Both the position numbers and the translations under genes were made by a program. 32,265 nt of DNA, from NCBI GenBank assembly GCA_017861495.1, contig JAGFXW010000005.1:1-32265 (forward strand). Direction: 5' to 3'. Below, piece by piece: positions 17,355 through 25,918 of this stretch (positions are counted from its first letter, which is position 1; each line of letters starts with the position of its first letter). The notes beneath the pieces are model-generated. The model saw nothing but the letters and a program-made list of their open reading frames with translations, was not told the origin of the DNA and made no database searches. Source of the DNA: Bacillota bacterium (lineage in GTDB: Bacteria; Bacillota_C; Negativicutes; CTSoil-072).

Positions 17355-18431
17355 ATGAATGTAAAATTGTTTACAGCTGCGACACTGCAGGAAGCAATGT
17401 TACAAGCTAAAAACGAATTAGGACGGGACGCCGTTATTCTCCATACGAGAAGGTTTCGAAAAGGAGGTTTTTTCGGCTTCTTTTCCACTGAAATGGCAGA
17501 AGTAATGGCAGCGGTAGATGCGCCGCCAGTACAGGCAGTTGAGAAGCCGCAACCTGACTTGACTTCGTTACAACTTGAAATGGCCCGGATGCGCAAAACA
17601 TTAGACAAGGTTGCAGCGAAAATTCCAGAAGCTGAAAATGAAACATCGCCAGCGCTGGCTTATTTGCTGCACAACGATATTGATTTACAAATTGCAAAAA
17701 ATTTACTGCAAGGCTTGCCGGAAGAACAATTGGATGTGGGGGATGATCCCGATTATTTTCGCCGTTTGTTATTAAAAAAAGTATCCGGCCATTTGCAAAA
17801 AGTAGACGGAATCACAATCCCTAAATCTGGTTGTAAAACAGTTGCCTTGATCGGTCCTACAGGAGTGGGTAAAACGACTACCATTGCGAAACTAGCCGCC
17901 AGCTTTGCCCTGAAAGAAGGATACAAAGTTGCGTTAATTACCGCGGATACATACCGAATTGCCGCGGTGGAGCAATTAAAAACGTATGGTGACATTCTTG
18001 GAATTCCGGTTGATATTGTTTATGACCCTGATGAATTGAAAGCCGCTCTATTTCGGCATCAAGATAAAAATTTGGTATTGATCGATACAGCAGGGCGCAG
18101 CCCGCGCAATAAAGTGCAATTGGAAGAATTACGGGCGATTTTAAATGTGGATCCATATATTGAAACTCATTTGGTGTTGAGTGTGACAACCAAGTATCGT
18201 GACGCTTTGGAAATTATCAATCAATTTTCAGCTTGTTCCCCACAAAAATTATTATTTACTAAACTTGATGAAGCAGCTAACATGGGGACTATTTTAAATT
18301 TATTGTATCGGTTTCCGACTACGCTGTCCTATATTACAATGGGACAAAATGTGCCGGACGACATTGAATTGGCGAATCCCAACAAACTGGCAAATCTAAT
18401 ATTGAGAGGGTCATATGCGCGATCAGGCTGA
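17355..18431 (+). CDS. flhF: Flagellar SRP-type GTPase FlhF
   Basis: FlhF is an SRP-family GTPase that controls where and how many flagella are built. Residues 1-50 carry the FlhF-specific start (KLFTAATLQEAMLQAKNELG, then DAVILHTRRF). A basic/acidic linker and an N-domain-like region follow. The G domain starts with the P-loop IGPTGVGKTTTIAKLAA near residue 165. It has ITADTYRIAAVEQLKTYG, the DTAGR box and TKLDEA. The ATG follows the flhA stop without a gap. Its 3' end overlaps flhG by 17 bases. Confidence 0.97.
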   Translation: MNVKLFTAATLQEAMLQAKNELGRDAVILHTRRFRKGGFFGFFSTEMAEVMAAVDAPPVQAVEKPQPDLTSLQLEMARMRKTLDKVAAKIPEAENETSPALAYLLHNDIDLQIAKNLLQGLPEEQLDVGDDPDYFRRLLLKKVSGHLQKVDGITIPKSGCKTVALIGPTGVGKTTTIAKLAASFALKEGYKVALITADTYRIAAVEQLKTYGDILGIPVDIVYDPDELKAALFRHQDKNLVLIDTAGRSPRNKVQLEELRAILNVDPYIETHLVLSVTTKYRDALEIINQFSACSPQKLLFTKLDEAANMGTILNLLYRFPTTLSYITMGQNVPDDIELANPNKLANLILRGSYARSG

Positions 18432-19305
18432 AAAATTAAGACAGATGGTCAAGAATTCAATACGGGATAGTACTTCGGGAAACATTATCAAATGTCAAAC
18501 GAGTAAAACAAGGGTTATTACCGTTACCAGCGGTAAAGGCGGAGTTGGGAAAACCAATTTTACGGTGAACCTGGCCCTTTCTTTGGCGAACGCCGCACAA
18601 AAAGTATTGTTGATTGATGCTGACCTTGGTATGGCAAACGTTGACGTAGTGTTAGGTTATTCTACAAAATACAATATGCTGAATTTGCTGGAAGATAATA
18701 TATCTTTGCCCGATGTCGTTACGGATGGTCCGCGAGGCATAAAATTTATGTCTGGCGGCTCCGGAATTTATGAGTTGGCTAATCTTTCACATCACCAATT
18801 GCAGCATATTATCAAGCAGGTTACATTATTTGATAGTTGGGCCGATTTTATTCTCGTTGATACGGGGGCTGGGATCAACAGGAATGTACTTAATTTTGTA
18901 ATGGCGGCGGATGAGGTAATTGTAATCACAACACCCGAACCAACAGCGATTACAGATGCTTATGCCATGATTAAAGCGTATGCGAGCAATCACGGCACAG
19001 CTCCGGTTAATCTCGTTATTAATCGTGTATTGGATAATGAAGAAGGACAAAATGTTGTTGATAAATTGACAAAAGTTTCTTCACGTTTTTTGGGACAACA
19101 GGTCAAAAGTTTAGGTGTTGTCTATGAAGATCGTAATATGCGGCAGGCAGTAAAACAACAAACACCGTTGATTTTGTCGTTTCCGGATACTATCTCCGCG
19201 CGCTGCATTGATAATATTGCGCATTTGATACTGTATGGGAATCCGGTGGCAAAACCCAGAGGAATACGAGGATTCTTTCATCGTTTTTTAGATATGAAAT
19301 GGTAG
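18415..19305 (+). CDS. flhG: Flagellar number regulator FlhG (YlxH), MinD-like ATPase
   Basis: FlhG is a ParA/MinD-type ATPase that stimulates FlhF GTP hydrolysis and limits flagellar number. Residues 1-12 read MRDQAEKLRQMV and carry the DQA-x-x-L-R element that, in characterised FlhG proteins, activates FlhF. The deviant Walker A is TSGKGGVGKTN near residue 40. A LLIDADLGMANVDVVLG block and a DFILVDTGAGI Walker B region follow. The C-terminal amphipathic helix region (about 275-296, GIRGFFHRFLDM) fits membrane targeting. ATG 18415 lies in the last codons of flhF, so translation is coupled. Confidence 0.96.
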   Translation: MRDQAEKLRQMVKNSIRDSTSGNIIKCQTSKTRVITVTSGKGGVGKTNFTVNLALSLANAAQKVLLIDADLGMANVDVVLGYSTKYNMLNLLEDNISLPDVVTDGPRGIKFMSGGSGIYELANLSHHQLQHIIKQVTLFDSWADFILVDTGAGINRNVLNFVMAADEVIVITTPEPTAITDAYAMIKAYASNHGTAPVNLVINRVLDNEEGQNVVDKLTKVSSRFLGQQVKSLGVVYEDRNMRQAVKQQTPLILSFPDTISARCIDNIAHLILYGNPVAKPRGIRGFFHRFLDMKW

Positions 19306-19384
19306 ATAAAGCGAAAGGAGAGAATTTGCAATTAAGAATATTGTTCTAGAAAATCAATTATTAGAAATATCATTTTCTCCTGAA

Positions 19385-19972
19385 ATGAAAGGAGAAGTGT
19401 ATCATAGCCGGATCGAAGAAATTTATTTTGATCACTTGGTTGTTGCCATGCCGATGAGCAAAGGGTATCCGGTCATGCTTTCCAAAGGAAATACTTTTTA
19501 TGGTAAAGTGATTTTTCAAGGTTCAGCATATCAATTTTCCAGCATACTTCTTGAGAAAAAAGTATATCCATTGCCGGTCTGGATTATTTCTGAACCAATC
19601 AATATAAAACAAATTCAGCAGAGAAATTTTGTTCGTATTGATGCTCGTTTGATGGTAAATGTGCAGTTGATTCAATCCAATGATTCACCGGAGCCAATGA
19701 GTGCAATTACCAGGGATATTAGCGGAGGAGGGATTCTGCTAATATTAAAACGCAGGCTATATAATGGTGATCACGTTAAGCTGGAAATTGACATTCCCGC
19801 TTCTTCTCCCATTCGGTGCAATGGTCAAATTGTAAGGGTTGAAAAACCCCAGGAAGATGTTATGGTCTATTGGACTGCTGTTCGCTTCACAGAAATTATG
19901 GAAAGTGATCGTAGTAAAATTATTCAGTATGTATTCAAAAAACAATTGGAGCGGCGTCAACGAGGCTTTTGA
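19385..19972 (+). CDS. PilZ-domain flagellar brake protein (YcgR/FlgZ-like); 5' end disrupted
   Basis: This is a c-di-GMP receptor of the YcgR type: an N-terminal YcgR-like domain (RIEEIYFDHLVVAMPMSKG near the start), then a PilZ domain. The c-di-GMP-binding pattern R-x3-R is seen in RNFVRID, and the D-x-S-x-G-G motif in DISGGGI. It likely slows the motor when c-di-GMP rises; that role is by family. The first ATG (19385) leaves 195 residues. Coding resemblance continues upstream in the same frame (19331-19384, with NIVLENQLLEIS), but no ATG, GTG or TTG is available there. The TTG next to the ribosome site at 19326 is out of frame. See findings. Confidence 0.85.
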   Translation: MKGEVYHSRIEEIYFDHLVVAMPMSKGYPVMLSKGNTFYGKVIFQGSAYQFSSILLEKKVYPLPVWIISEPINIKQIQQRNFVRIDARLMVNVQLIQSNDSPEPMSAITRDISGGGILLILKRRLYNGDHVKLEIDIPASSPIRCNGQIVRVEKPQEDVMVYWTAVRFTEIMESDRSKIIQYVFKKQLERRQRGF

Positions 19973-19995
19973 CCATAGAAAGGAATGAAAAGACC

Positions 19996-21039
19996 ATGAT
20001 TAGGATTCTGATTGTTGATGATTCCGCTTTTATGCGTAAGATTTTGGCTGATTTATTTGAGTTTGAACAAGATTTTACGGTTGTTGATACGGCCCGCAAC
20101 GGAAAAGATGCTTTGGAGAAAGCAAAGAAATATAAACCAGATGTGATTACAATGGATGTTGAAATGCCGGTAATGGACGGAATTCAGGCATTGAAATCGA
20201 TCATGCAGGAGGTTCCTACGCCGGTTGTAATGGTTAGCAGTTTAACCCGCGATGGCGCGGAAGCAACAATCCAGGCGCTAAGTTTGGGTGCTGTTGATTT
20301 TATTGCCAAAACCTCAGGACCTATTGGAAATATCGACGGAATTCGTCAGGAACTTTTAAATAAATCCCGTGTTGCAGCAACCGTTAACGTGAAACGGCTT
20401 TGCCAGCCGTTGCCCGCTGTAACGACAATCCCTAAGCCGGTTCCGGCCTTTACTTCTTCAATAGGTACTGAAAAAATTGTTGTGATTGGGACTTCAACCG
20501 GCGGTCCGAGAGCGTTGCAGGAGGTTATTACAAAATTGCCTGGTAACCTGCCTTGTGGCGTTCTCATTGTACAGCATATGCCGCCCGGATTTACAAAGTC
20601 GTTGGCGGACCGCTTAAATGCCTTATCTTCTTTAAGGGTTAAAGAGGCAGAACAGAATGATCTTGTAGCTCCAGGTTTAGTGTTAATTGCTCCCGGCGAT
20701 TATCATATGACAGTAGAGCGCATGGGTGGCAAGGTTATTACGAAATTAAACCAAATGCCCCCTATTGGCGGACATAGACCGGCAGTTGACCCGATGATGG
20801 AATCCGTTGTGCAACTGTATGGTAGCAGAACTATTGGAGTACTTCTTACTGGCATGGGACGGGACGGAGCGAAAGGCATGCAATTGATACGGCAACAAAA
20901 TGGCTATACGATAGCTGAAGATAAATCAACGGCTGTAGTGTTTGGGATGCCAAAAGCGGCAATTGAATTAAATGCGGCAAACGTTGTGCTGCCAATCTCC
21001 AGTATTGCTTTGGAAATAGTGAAAGCAGTAGGTAAATAA
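19996..21039 (+). CDS. cheB: Chemotaxis methylesterase/deamidase CheB
   Basis: CheB removes methyl groups from receptor glutamates when phosphorylated. The receiver domain has D8, D9 and D54 (in MDVEMPVMDG). The esterase domain has the triad S167 (in GTSTGGP), H194 (in QHMPPGF) and D290 (in GMGRDGA), all intact. ATG 19996 gives 347 residues starting MIRILIVDDSAFMRK. An in-frame TTG at 19969 would start inside the previous gene. AGAAAGGA at 19977-19984 supports 19996. CheR, its usual opposite, is not in this window. Confidence 0.97.
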   Translation: MIRILIVDDSAFMRKILADLFEFEQDFTVVDTARNGKDALEKAKKYKPDVITMDVEMPVMDGIQALKSIMQEVPTPVVMVSSLTRDGAEATIQALSLGAVDFIAKTSGPIGNIDGIRQELLNKSRVAATVNVKRLCQPLPAVTTIPKPVPAFTSSIGTEKIVVIGTSTGGPRALQEVITKLPGNLPCGVLIVQHMPPGFTKSLADRLNALSSLRVKEAEQNDLVAPGLVLIAPGDYHMTVERMGGKVITKLNQMPPIGGHRPAVDPMMESVVQLYGSRTIGVLLTGMGRDGAKGMQLIRQQNGYTIAEDKSTAVVFGMPKAAIELNAANVVLPISSIALEIVKAVGK

Positions 21040-21057
21040 ATAGGGGGTATTCAAAAA

Positions 21058-23163
21058 ATGGATGTAAGTCAGTATTTGGTACTGTTTCTTGAAGAAGCGC
21101 GGGAACATCTGCAAAGCCTTAACCAATGTTTATTAGAGCTTGAAAACGATCCAACAGATTTATCCGTATTAGATGAAATTTTCCGCAGTGCGCATACGAT
21201 CAAAGGGATGTCGGCAACAATGGGGTATACCGATATTGCGGAATTAACTCATAATATGGAAAATATTTTAGATTTGTTACGAAAAGATCAATTAAAAGCC
21301 AATCATGTAATTATTGATATTTTATTTCAATGCGTTGACACCTTGGAACGATTGGTTGAAGATGTTGCCAATAATGAGAATTCTGAAACAGATGTCAAAG
21401 GACTAATTCAACAATTGTCTGCTTTAACGCAAGAACCAAATGCAGAAACAACGATTGTTACAAAAGAACAAGAAAAACAAATACCAGAACAAGAAGAAAA
21501 AATACCAGAACAAGCGCAACCTCCGTTAATCTCTGCGTTTAATGAAACTAATTTGACTGACACGGAAGTTACGATGATTACAAGCGCGCAAAAACAAGGA
21601 ATTAGTACATTCGAAATTCAAGTAATTTTAAGAGAAGATTGTTTATTAAAATCCGCCAGAGCGTATATGGTAATGAATATTGCTGAAGAATTAGGCGATG
21701 TAATAAAAACGGTTCCAGGAACAGAAGATTTAGAAAATGGTAACTTTGATCAGCAATTTCAAATTATTCTTCTTACTTCTGCCAATCAAGAAAAAGTCCG
21801 TGAAGAAATATTATCCATTTCTGAAATTGAAATGGTTAGTGTATTACCGTGCGTCATTTCCGGCAATTTAATCGGAGGAAATGCCACTGAGCCTGATGCC
21901 GTGCAAAATAACGCAGTTGCAATCTCTAACCAGGAGGAACTTACTGCCCCTGAGACCAAGGTCGATATGGCGCCGGTTCGTGTCAATACGGCAACACATG
22001 AAAAACGGTTAAAAGGCGGTCAATCAGTCCGGGTCGACATTGATAAGTTGGATAGTTTACTCAATTTGGTTGGAGAATTGGTAATTAACAAGACAAGATT
22101 GGAACAGATTGGCATTTCTCATCGCCTTGCTGACTTGTCGGAAACGATTGAACAAATCGATCGTGTTACAACCGATTTACAGTCTGTAGTTATGAAGGTT
22201 CGTATGGTTCCTGTTGGCCAGGTTTTCAATCGATTTCCGCGCATGGTAAGAGATTTATCCCATGAATTGGGAAAAGAAATTAATTTAATCATTCAAGGTG
22301 AAGAAACAGAATTAGATCGCACGGTCATCGATGAAATTGGTGATCCACTTGTTCATTTGCTGCGAAATGCAGTTGACCATGGAATAGAACGAATTGAAGA
22401 CCGGCAGGCAGCGGGGAAGGGACCTGTTGGAGAAATACGCCTTATTGCCCGGCATGAAGGAAACAATGTGGTTATTTTGGTTGAAGATGACGGGAAAGGC
22501 ATTAATGCGGTTTCTCTTAAGGAAAAAGCGTTGCAAAAAGGCTTCGTTACGAGAGCCGATGCTGATAAAATGGATGAAAAAGAACTGCTTAACCTTTTGT
22601 TTTTACCTGGGTTTTCTACGGCGGCAACTGTGACGGATATTTCCGGACGCGGGGTTGGAATGGATGCTGTAAAAACAAAGATCGAGTCCCTGGGCGGCGC
22701 GGTAGAAATAGAAACAAAAGTTGGCAGCGGCAGCAAATTTAAAATACGATTGCCGCTTACATTGGCAATTATTCAGGCATTATTGGTTCAAGTATCCCAA
22801 GAAATTTACGCAATACCGTTGAGTTCGATAGACAGTACGATACATCTTCGGCCGGAGGATATAAAAACAGTACAAAATCAAGAAGTAATTTTACTGCGTG
22901 GTCAAATTATTCCTATTGTACGTTTGAGTACGGTCTTAAATATCCCGGCCGACCGGAAAGAACAAAGTGATTTATTTATTGTAATTGTTCATTCAGGACA
23001 ACAACGGGCTGGAATTATAGTGGATGATTTAATTGGGCAGCAGGAAATTGTAATTAAATCTCTTGGAAATTTGTTAAAAGGAATTAAAGTTATTGCGGGT
23101 GCGACTATTTTGGGTAATGGGCAAGTTGCTTTGATTTTAGACGTAAGTTCCTTAATGAAATAG
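21058..23163 (+). CDS. cheA: Chemotaxis histidine kinase CheA
   Basis: CheA takes receptor input and phosphorylates CheY and CheB. Domains in order: P1 Hpt with phospho-acceptor H46 in FRSAHTIKGM; a linker near residues 135-160 with IPEQ repeats; a P2-like region (about 175-270); the P3 dimerisation helices from about residue 324 (VRVDIDKLDSLLNLVGEL); the P4 kinase with N box HLLRNAVDHGIE near 431, G1 EDDGKGI and G2 DISGRGVGMD near 527; and the P5 CheW-like domain from about 562. At 701 residues it has normal length and no key residue is missing. Confidence 0.98.
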   Translation: MDVSQYLVLFLEEAREHLQSLNQCLLELENDPTDLSVLDEIFRSAHTIKGMSATMGYTDIAELTHNMENILDLLRKDQLKANHVIIDILFQCVDTLERLVEDVANNENSETDVKGLIQQLSALTQEPNAETTIVTKEQEKQIPEQEEKIPEQAQPPLISAFNETNLTDTEVTMITSAQKQGISTFEIQVILREDCLLKSARAYMVMNIAEELGDVIKTVPGTEDLENGNFDQQFQIILLTSANQEKVREEILSISEIEMVSVLPCVISGNLIGGNATEPDAVQNNAVAISNQEELTAPETKVDMAPVRVNTATHEKRLKGGQSVRVDIDKLDSLLNLVGELVINKTRLEQIGISHRLADLSETIEQIDRVTTDLQSVVMKVRMVPVGQVFNRFPRMVRDLSHELGKEINLIIQGEETELDRTVIDEIGDPLVHLLRNAVDHGIERIEDRQAAGKGPVGEIRLIARHEGNNVVILVEDDGKGINAVSLKEKALQKGFVTRADADKMDEKELLNLLFLPGFSTAATVTDISGRGVGMDAVKTKIESLGGAVEIETKVGSGSKFKIRLPLTLAIIQALLVQVSQEIYAIPLSSIDSTIHLRPEDIKTVQNQEVILLRGQIIPIVRLSTVLNIPADRKEQSDLFIVIVHSGQQRAGIIVDDLIGQQEIVIKSLGNLLKGIKVIAGATILGNGQVALILDVSSLMK

Positions 23164-23189
23164 AAAATTTTTGAAACGGAGTTGTTCGT

Positions 23190-23636
23190 ATGACACAAAA
23201 TAATGATGCGAAAGAAGAAGTTCAGTTGGTGATATTTCGTTTGGGAAATGAAGAATACGCCTTTGATATTCTTATGGTGCAGGAAATAAAGCGAATGACT
23301 GATATAACACGGGTGCCGCATACGCCGGATTATATAAAAGGAGTTATTAATCTGCGGGGCAGTGTATTGCCTGTTTTAGACTTAAAGATACGAATGAATT
23401 TGCCGGAAACACCAATTACTGAAGATACACGCATTATTATCATTAAAATGGAGAAGGTTCTTGTCGGTATGTTGGTGGATTCAGTGTCAGAAGTGGTAAC
23501 ACTAAATTTCTCAAACATAGAATTACCGCAGGGAAACAGCGGAATTGTGGCTGAAAATTATGTGAGCGGCATTGGAAAAATTGATCAGCGGTTATTAATC
23601 ATACTTGATCCACGATTTATTGTTGATTTAGTATAG
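23190..23636 (+). CDS. cheW: Chemotaxis coupling protein CheW
   Basis: CheW links CheA to receptors. The 148-residue single CheW domain shows the conserved FRLGNEEYAFDI start, then PHTPDYIKGVINLRGSVLPV and a C-terminal VSEVVTL segment with GIGKIDQRLLIILD. The ATG at 23190 follows a GGAG at about 23178-23181. It is placed directly after cheA. Confidence 0.97.
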   Translation: MTQNNDAKEEVQLVIFRLGNEEYAFDILMVQEIKRMTDITRVPHTPDYIKGVINLRGSVLPVLDLKIRMNLPETPITEDTRIIIIKMEKVLVGMLVDSVSEVVTLNFSNIELPQGNSGIVAENYVSGIGKIDQRLLIILDPRFIVDLV

Positions 23637-23669
23637 GCGTAAAATTGCGATGTAACAGAGGTGAATAAA

Positions 23670-24290
23670 TTGAGCGAAGATATTTTGCATTTATCGGCAA
23701 TGCAATTGGATGCATTACGTGAAGTTGGAAATATTGGCGCTGGCAATGCAGCAACTGCTTTGTCACAAATTATTAATCATAAAATTGACATGACAGTACC
23801 CCGGGTTGCCATTTTACCACTCGGCGAAGTTCCGGATGTTGTTGGCGGAGCCGAGACAATGGTGGCTGGCGTTTACTTAAAGGTGTATGGTTTAGCTCCG
23901 GGAAGTATTCTATTTCTTCTACCATACAGTAGTGCCTTTAGTCTTGTGGATATGCTGATGGGGCGACAGCAAGGAGAAACCAAAATATTAAGCGCTATCG
24001 ACGAATCTGCGCTCATGGAAATTGGCAATATTTTAGCGGGTTCTTATTTAAACGCACTAAGCCATTTTACACAATTGACCTTACTGCCGTCGATTCCTGC
24101 ATTGTCTGTTGATATGGCCGGTGCCTTGTTAAGCGTAATGTTGATCCAACTTGGGCAGGTTGGAGACCATGCCCTGGTAATTGAAACTGAATTTAGTACG
24201 GAAACTAATGATGTCAAGGGGCACTTTTTCCTGATTCCGGATCCCGGATCGCTGGGAACAATTCTCACAGCAATTGGGGTGAGGAGTTAA
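23670..24290 (+). CDS. cheC: CheY-P phosphatase CheC
   Basis: CheC dephosphorylates CheY-P and, with CheD, forms a feedback loop on receptor state. Both CheC active sites are present. Site 1 has D14, E18 and N21 in LREVGNIGAGNA. Site 2 is near residue 113 with the same spacing in ESALMEIGNILAG. At about 206 residues it has family size. I choose TTG 23670 (MSEDILHLSAMQLDAL) because AGAGGTG at 23657-23663 is 6 bases before it. GTG 23661 lies inside that ribosome site. It overlaps cheD by one base at TAATG. Confidence 0.94.
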   Translation: MSEDILHLSAMQLDALREVGNIGAGNAATALSQIINHKIDMTVPRVAILPLGEVPDVVGGAETMVAGVYLKVYGLAPGSILFLLPYSSAFSLVDMLMGRQQGETKILSAIDESALMEIGNILAGSYLNALSHFTQLTLLPSIPALSVDMAGALLSVMLIQLGQVGDHALVIETEFSTETNDVKGHFFLIPDPGSLGTILTAIGVRS

Positions 24291-24775
24291 TGGCTGAATT
24301 GGTCAAAGTTGGGATGGCGGATTACAAAGTAGGCTGCGCGCCGGCATCGTTAATCAGTTATGGCTTAGGTTCTTGTGTGGGCATAGCCTTGTTTGACCCT
24401 GTGGCAAAAATTGGTGGGTTATCGCATATTATGTTGCCCGACAGTTCTTCGGCAAAATCCGTTGAAAATCCGGCTAAATTTGCAGATAGCGCTATTCCAT
24501 TAATGGTGGCGGATATTATTCGTTTAGGTGGTATAAGAACCCGTATCTGGGCTAAAATTGCCGGTGGCGCGCAAATGTTTGCGTTTGCTAATACGATGGA
24601 AATTATGCGTATAGGCGATCGCAACACGGAGGCAGTTCTGTCAATTCTGGCACAATTAAACATTCCGTTGCGGGGCAGGGACACGGGAGGAAATTATGGT
24701 CGAACAGTAGAATTAAATTTGGAAAAAGGTATATTTCGGATCAAAACAATTGCTAAAGGGGAAAAAGAGTTATAG
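24290..24775 (+). CDS. cheD: Chemoreceptor glutamine deamidase CheD
   Basis: CheD deamidates receptor glutamines and binds CheC. The 161-residue protein has catalytic C29 in GLGSCVGIALFD and H46 in GGLSHIMLPD. The third family position, usually Thr six residues before the Cys, is Ser (S23), a conservative change. GGNYGRTVELNLEKG near the C-terminus is typical. Start ATG 24290 shares one base with the cheC stop, which fits the known CheC-CheD partnership. Confidence 0.96.
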   Translation: MAELVKVGMADYKVGCAPASLISYGLGSCVGIALFDPVAKIGGLSHIMLPDSSSAKSVENPAKFADSAIPLMVADIIRLGGIRTRIWAKIAGGAQMFAFANTMEIMRIGDRNTEAVLSILAQLNIPLRGRDTGGNYGRTVELNLEKGIFRIKTIAKGEKEL

Positions 24776-24790
24776 TATGGGAGTGGTGTT

Positions 24791-25114
24791 GTGAATAAAT
24801 GGCGCTTATCCCTATTTTTGTCATTTGCCGCTGGTTTCTTGACGTTTATTTTTGGAGTGTTTCATGGCGCACGAATGGAAACACTGTTATTTCGTACGAT
24901 TGTTTCTATTTTCATTTTTTTGACGGTCGGATTTCTGTTGGTATTTTTTTTAGAGCATTTTTTCCGACATCTGTTAACTATGTATAAAACAAAAGGCGCG
25001 CAAGTTGATGTGATCGCCGGCGATAATTCAGATGCCGTTGCGCCTGGCGCAACCTCAGACTTTACTCCTTTGACACAGGAAAATATGAAACATATTTTTC
25101 AATCGAAAAATTAA
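24791..25114 (+). CDS. Small two-helix membrane protein of the fla/che operon (unknown)
   Basis: I do not recognise a named family. The 107-residue product has two hydrophobic segments (about residues 5-22 and 33-58). A short basic turn follows, then a polar C-terminal tail with acidic and S/T residues (DVIAGDNSDAVAPGATSDF). GTG 24791 is the likely start. It sits between cheD and the motility sigma factor gene, within the operon spacing. Predicted to be membrane-anchored with a cytoplasmic or outward tail. Its function is not indicated by the sequence. Confidence 0.7.
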   Translation: MNKWRLSLFLSFAAGFLTFIFGVFHGARMETLLFRTIVSIFIFLTVGFLLVFFLEHFFRHLLTMYKTKGAQVDVIAGDNSDAVAPGATSDFTPLTQENMKHIFQSKN

Positions 25115-25142
25115 TTTTTGAGGGACCGGGTGTTGATAGATT

Positions 25143-25901
25143 ATGAGTGAAAAGACAGAATATGCGGAAATTACTGTTGATGATTTATGGAAACAGTATC
25201 GTCAAACCAATAATATCGAATTGAAAGATAAGTTAATTGAACATTATCTGCCGCTTGTGAAACTTGTTGCTGGCCGTATTGCAATTGGACTGCCGCAGCA
25301 TGTGGATAAAGATGATTTGGCGAATAACGGTTTTTTTGGCTTGTTAAATGCAATTGAACGGTTTGACATTACTAGAGGAATTAAATTTGAAACATATGCT
25401 GCAACTCGCATCAGGGGATCTATTTTGGATGCGTTACGAGCGCAGGATTGGATACCAACATCATTGCGGCATAAAGCGCGAGTTTTCGAAGAAACGCTTG
25501 CCAAATTGGAAAACCAATTAGGACGATCTGCTTCCGATGATGAAATTGCTGTTGCCATGCAGTTATCCGCTCATGAATTACGAGTATTAGTTAGTCAATT
25601 AAATGCTTGCACGGTAATCTCTTTGGAAGAGTTCGCACAATCAGTGACAATTCCGCAACAGTCATCAAATCCTTCACAATTTACAGAAGAGCAAGAAATC
25701 AGAGCAATGTTAGCACGGGCAATTGATAAATTGCCTGAAAAAGAACGGACTGTTGTGTCCCTCTATTATTATGAAGAATTGACGTTAAAAGAAATTAGTT
25801 TAATACTTCATTTATCCGAGGCTCGAATTTCTCAACTCCACACAAAAGCACTATTTCGATTGAAGGGATCTTTGTCTTATTTAAAATCCAGTTTACTATA
25901 A
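25143..25901 (+). CDS. fliA: Motility sigma factor (FliA/SigD/WhiG family)
   Basis: This sigma-28-type factor directs late flagellar and chemotaxis genes. The 252-residue protein has region 2 (HYLPLVKLVAGRIAIGLPQH, then FETYAATRIRGSILDALR), region 3 (PTSLRHKARVFEETLAKLE), and region 4 with the helix-turn-helix in LTLKEISLILHLSEARISQL. LPEKERTVVSLYYYEEL precedes it. Position after the che genes matches sigD in Bacillus. Whether an FlgM anti-sigma exists cannot be told here. Late-gene promoters are not visible in this window. Confidence 0.96.
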   Translation: MSEKTEYAEITVDDLWKQYRQTNNIELKDKLIEHYLPLVKLVAGRIAIGLPQHVDKDDLANNGFFGLLNAIERFDITRGIKFETYAATRIRGSILDALRAQDWIPTSLRHKARVFEETLAKLENQLGRSASDDEIAVAMQLSAHELRVLVSQLNACTVISLEEFAQSVTIPQQSSNPSQFTEEQEIRAMLARAIDKLPEKERTVVSLYYYEELTLKEISLILHLSEARISQLHTKALFRLKGSLSYLKSSLL

Positions 25902-25918
25902 GCAGGTTTGGAGGTACT

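Noticed and set aside
21440..21520. Repeat units in cheA
   Set aside because: IPEQ-type repeats are short linker sequence between P1 and P2 of CheA, common and without special meaning.
22353..22736. Minus-strand ORF of 127 residues over cheA
   Set aside because: Antisense to the conserved kinase domain; no start signal and no recognisable family.
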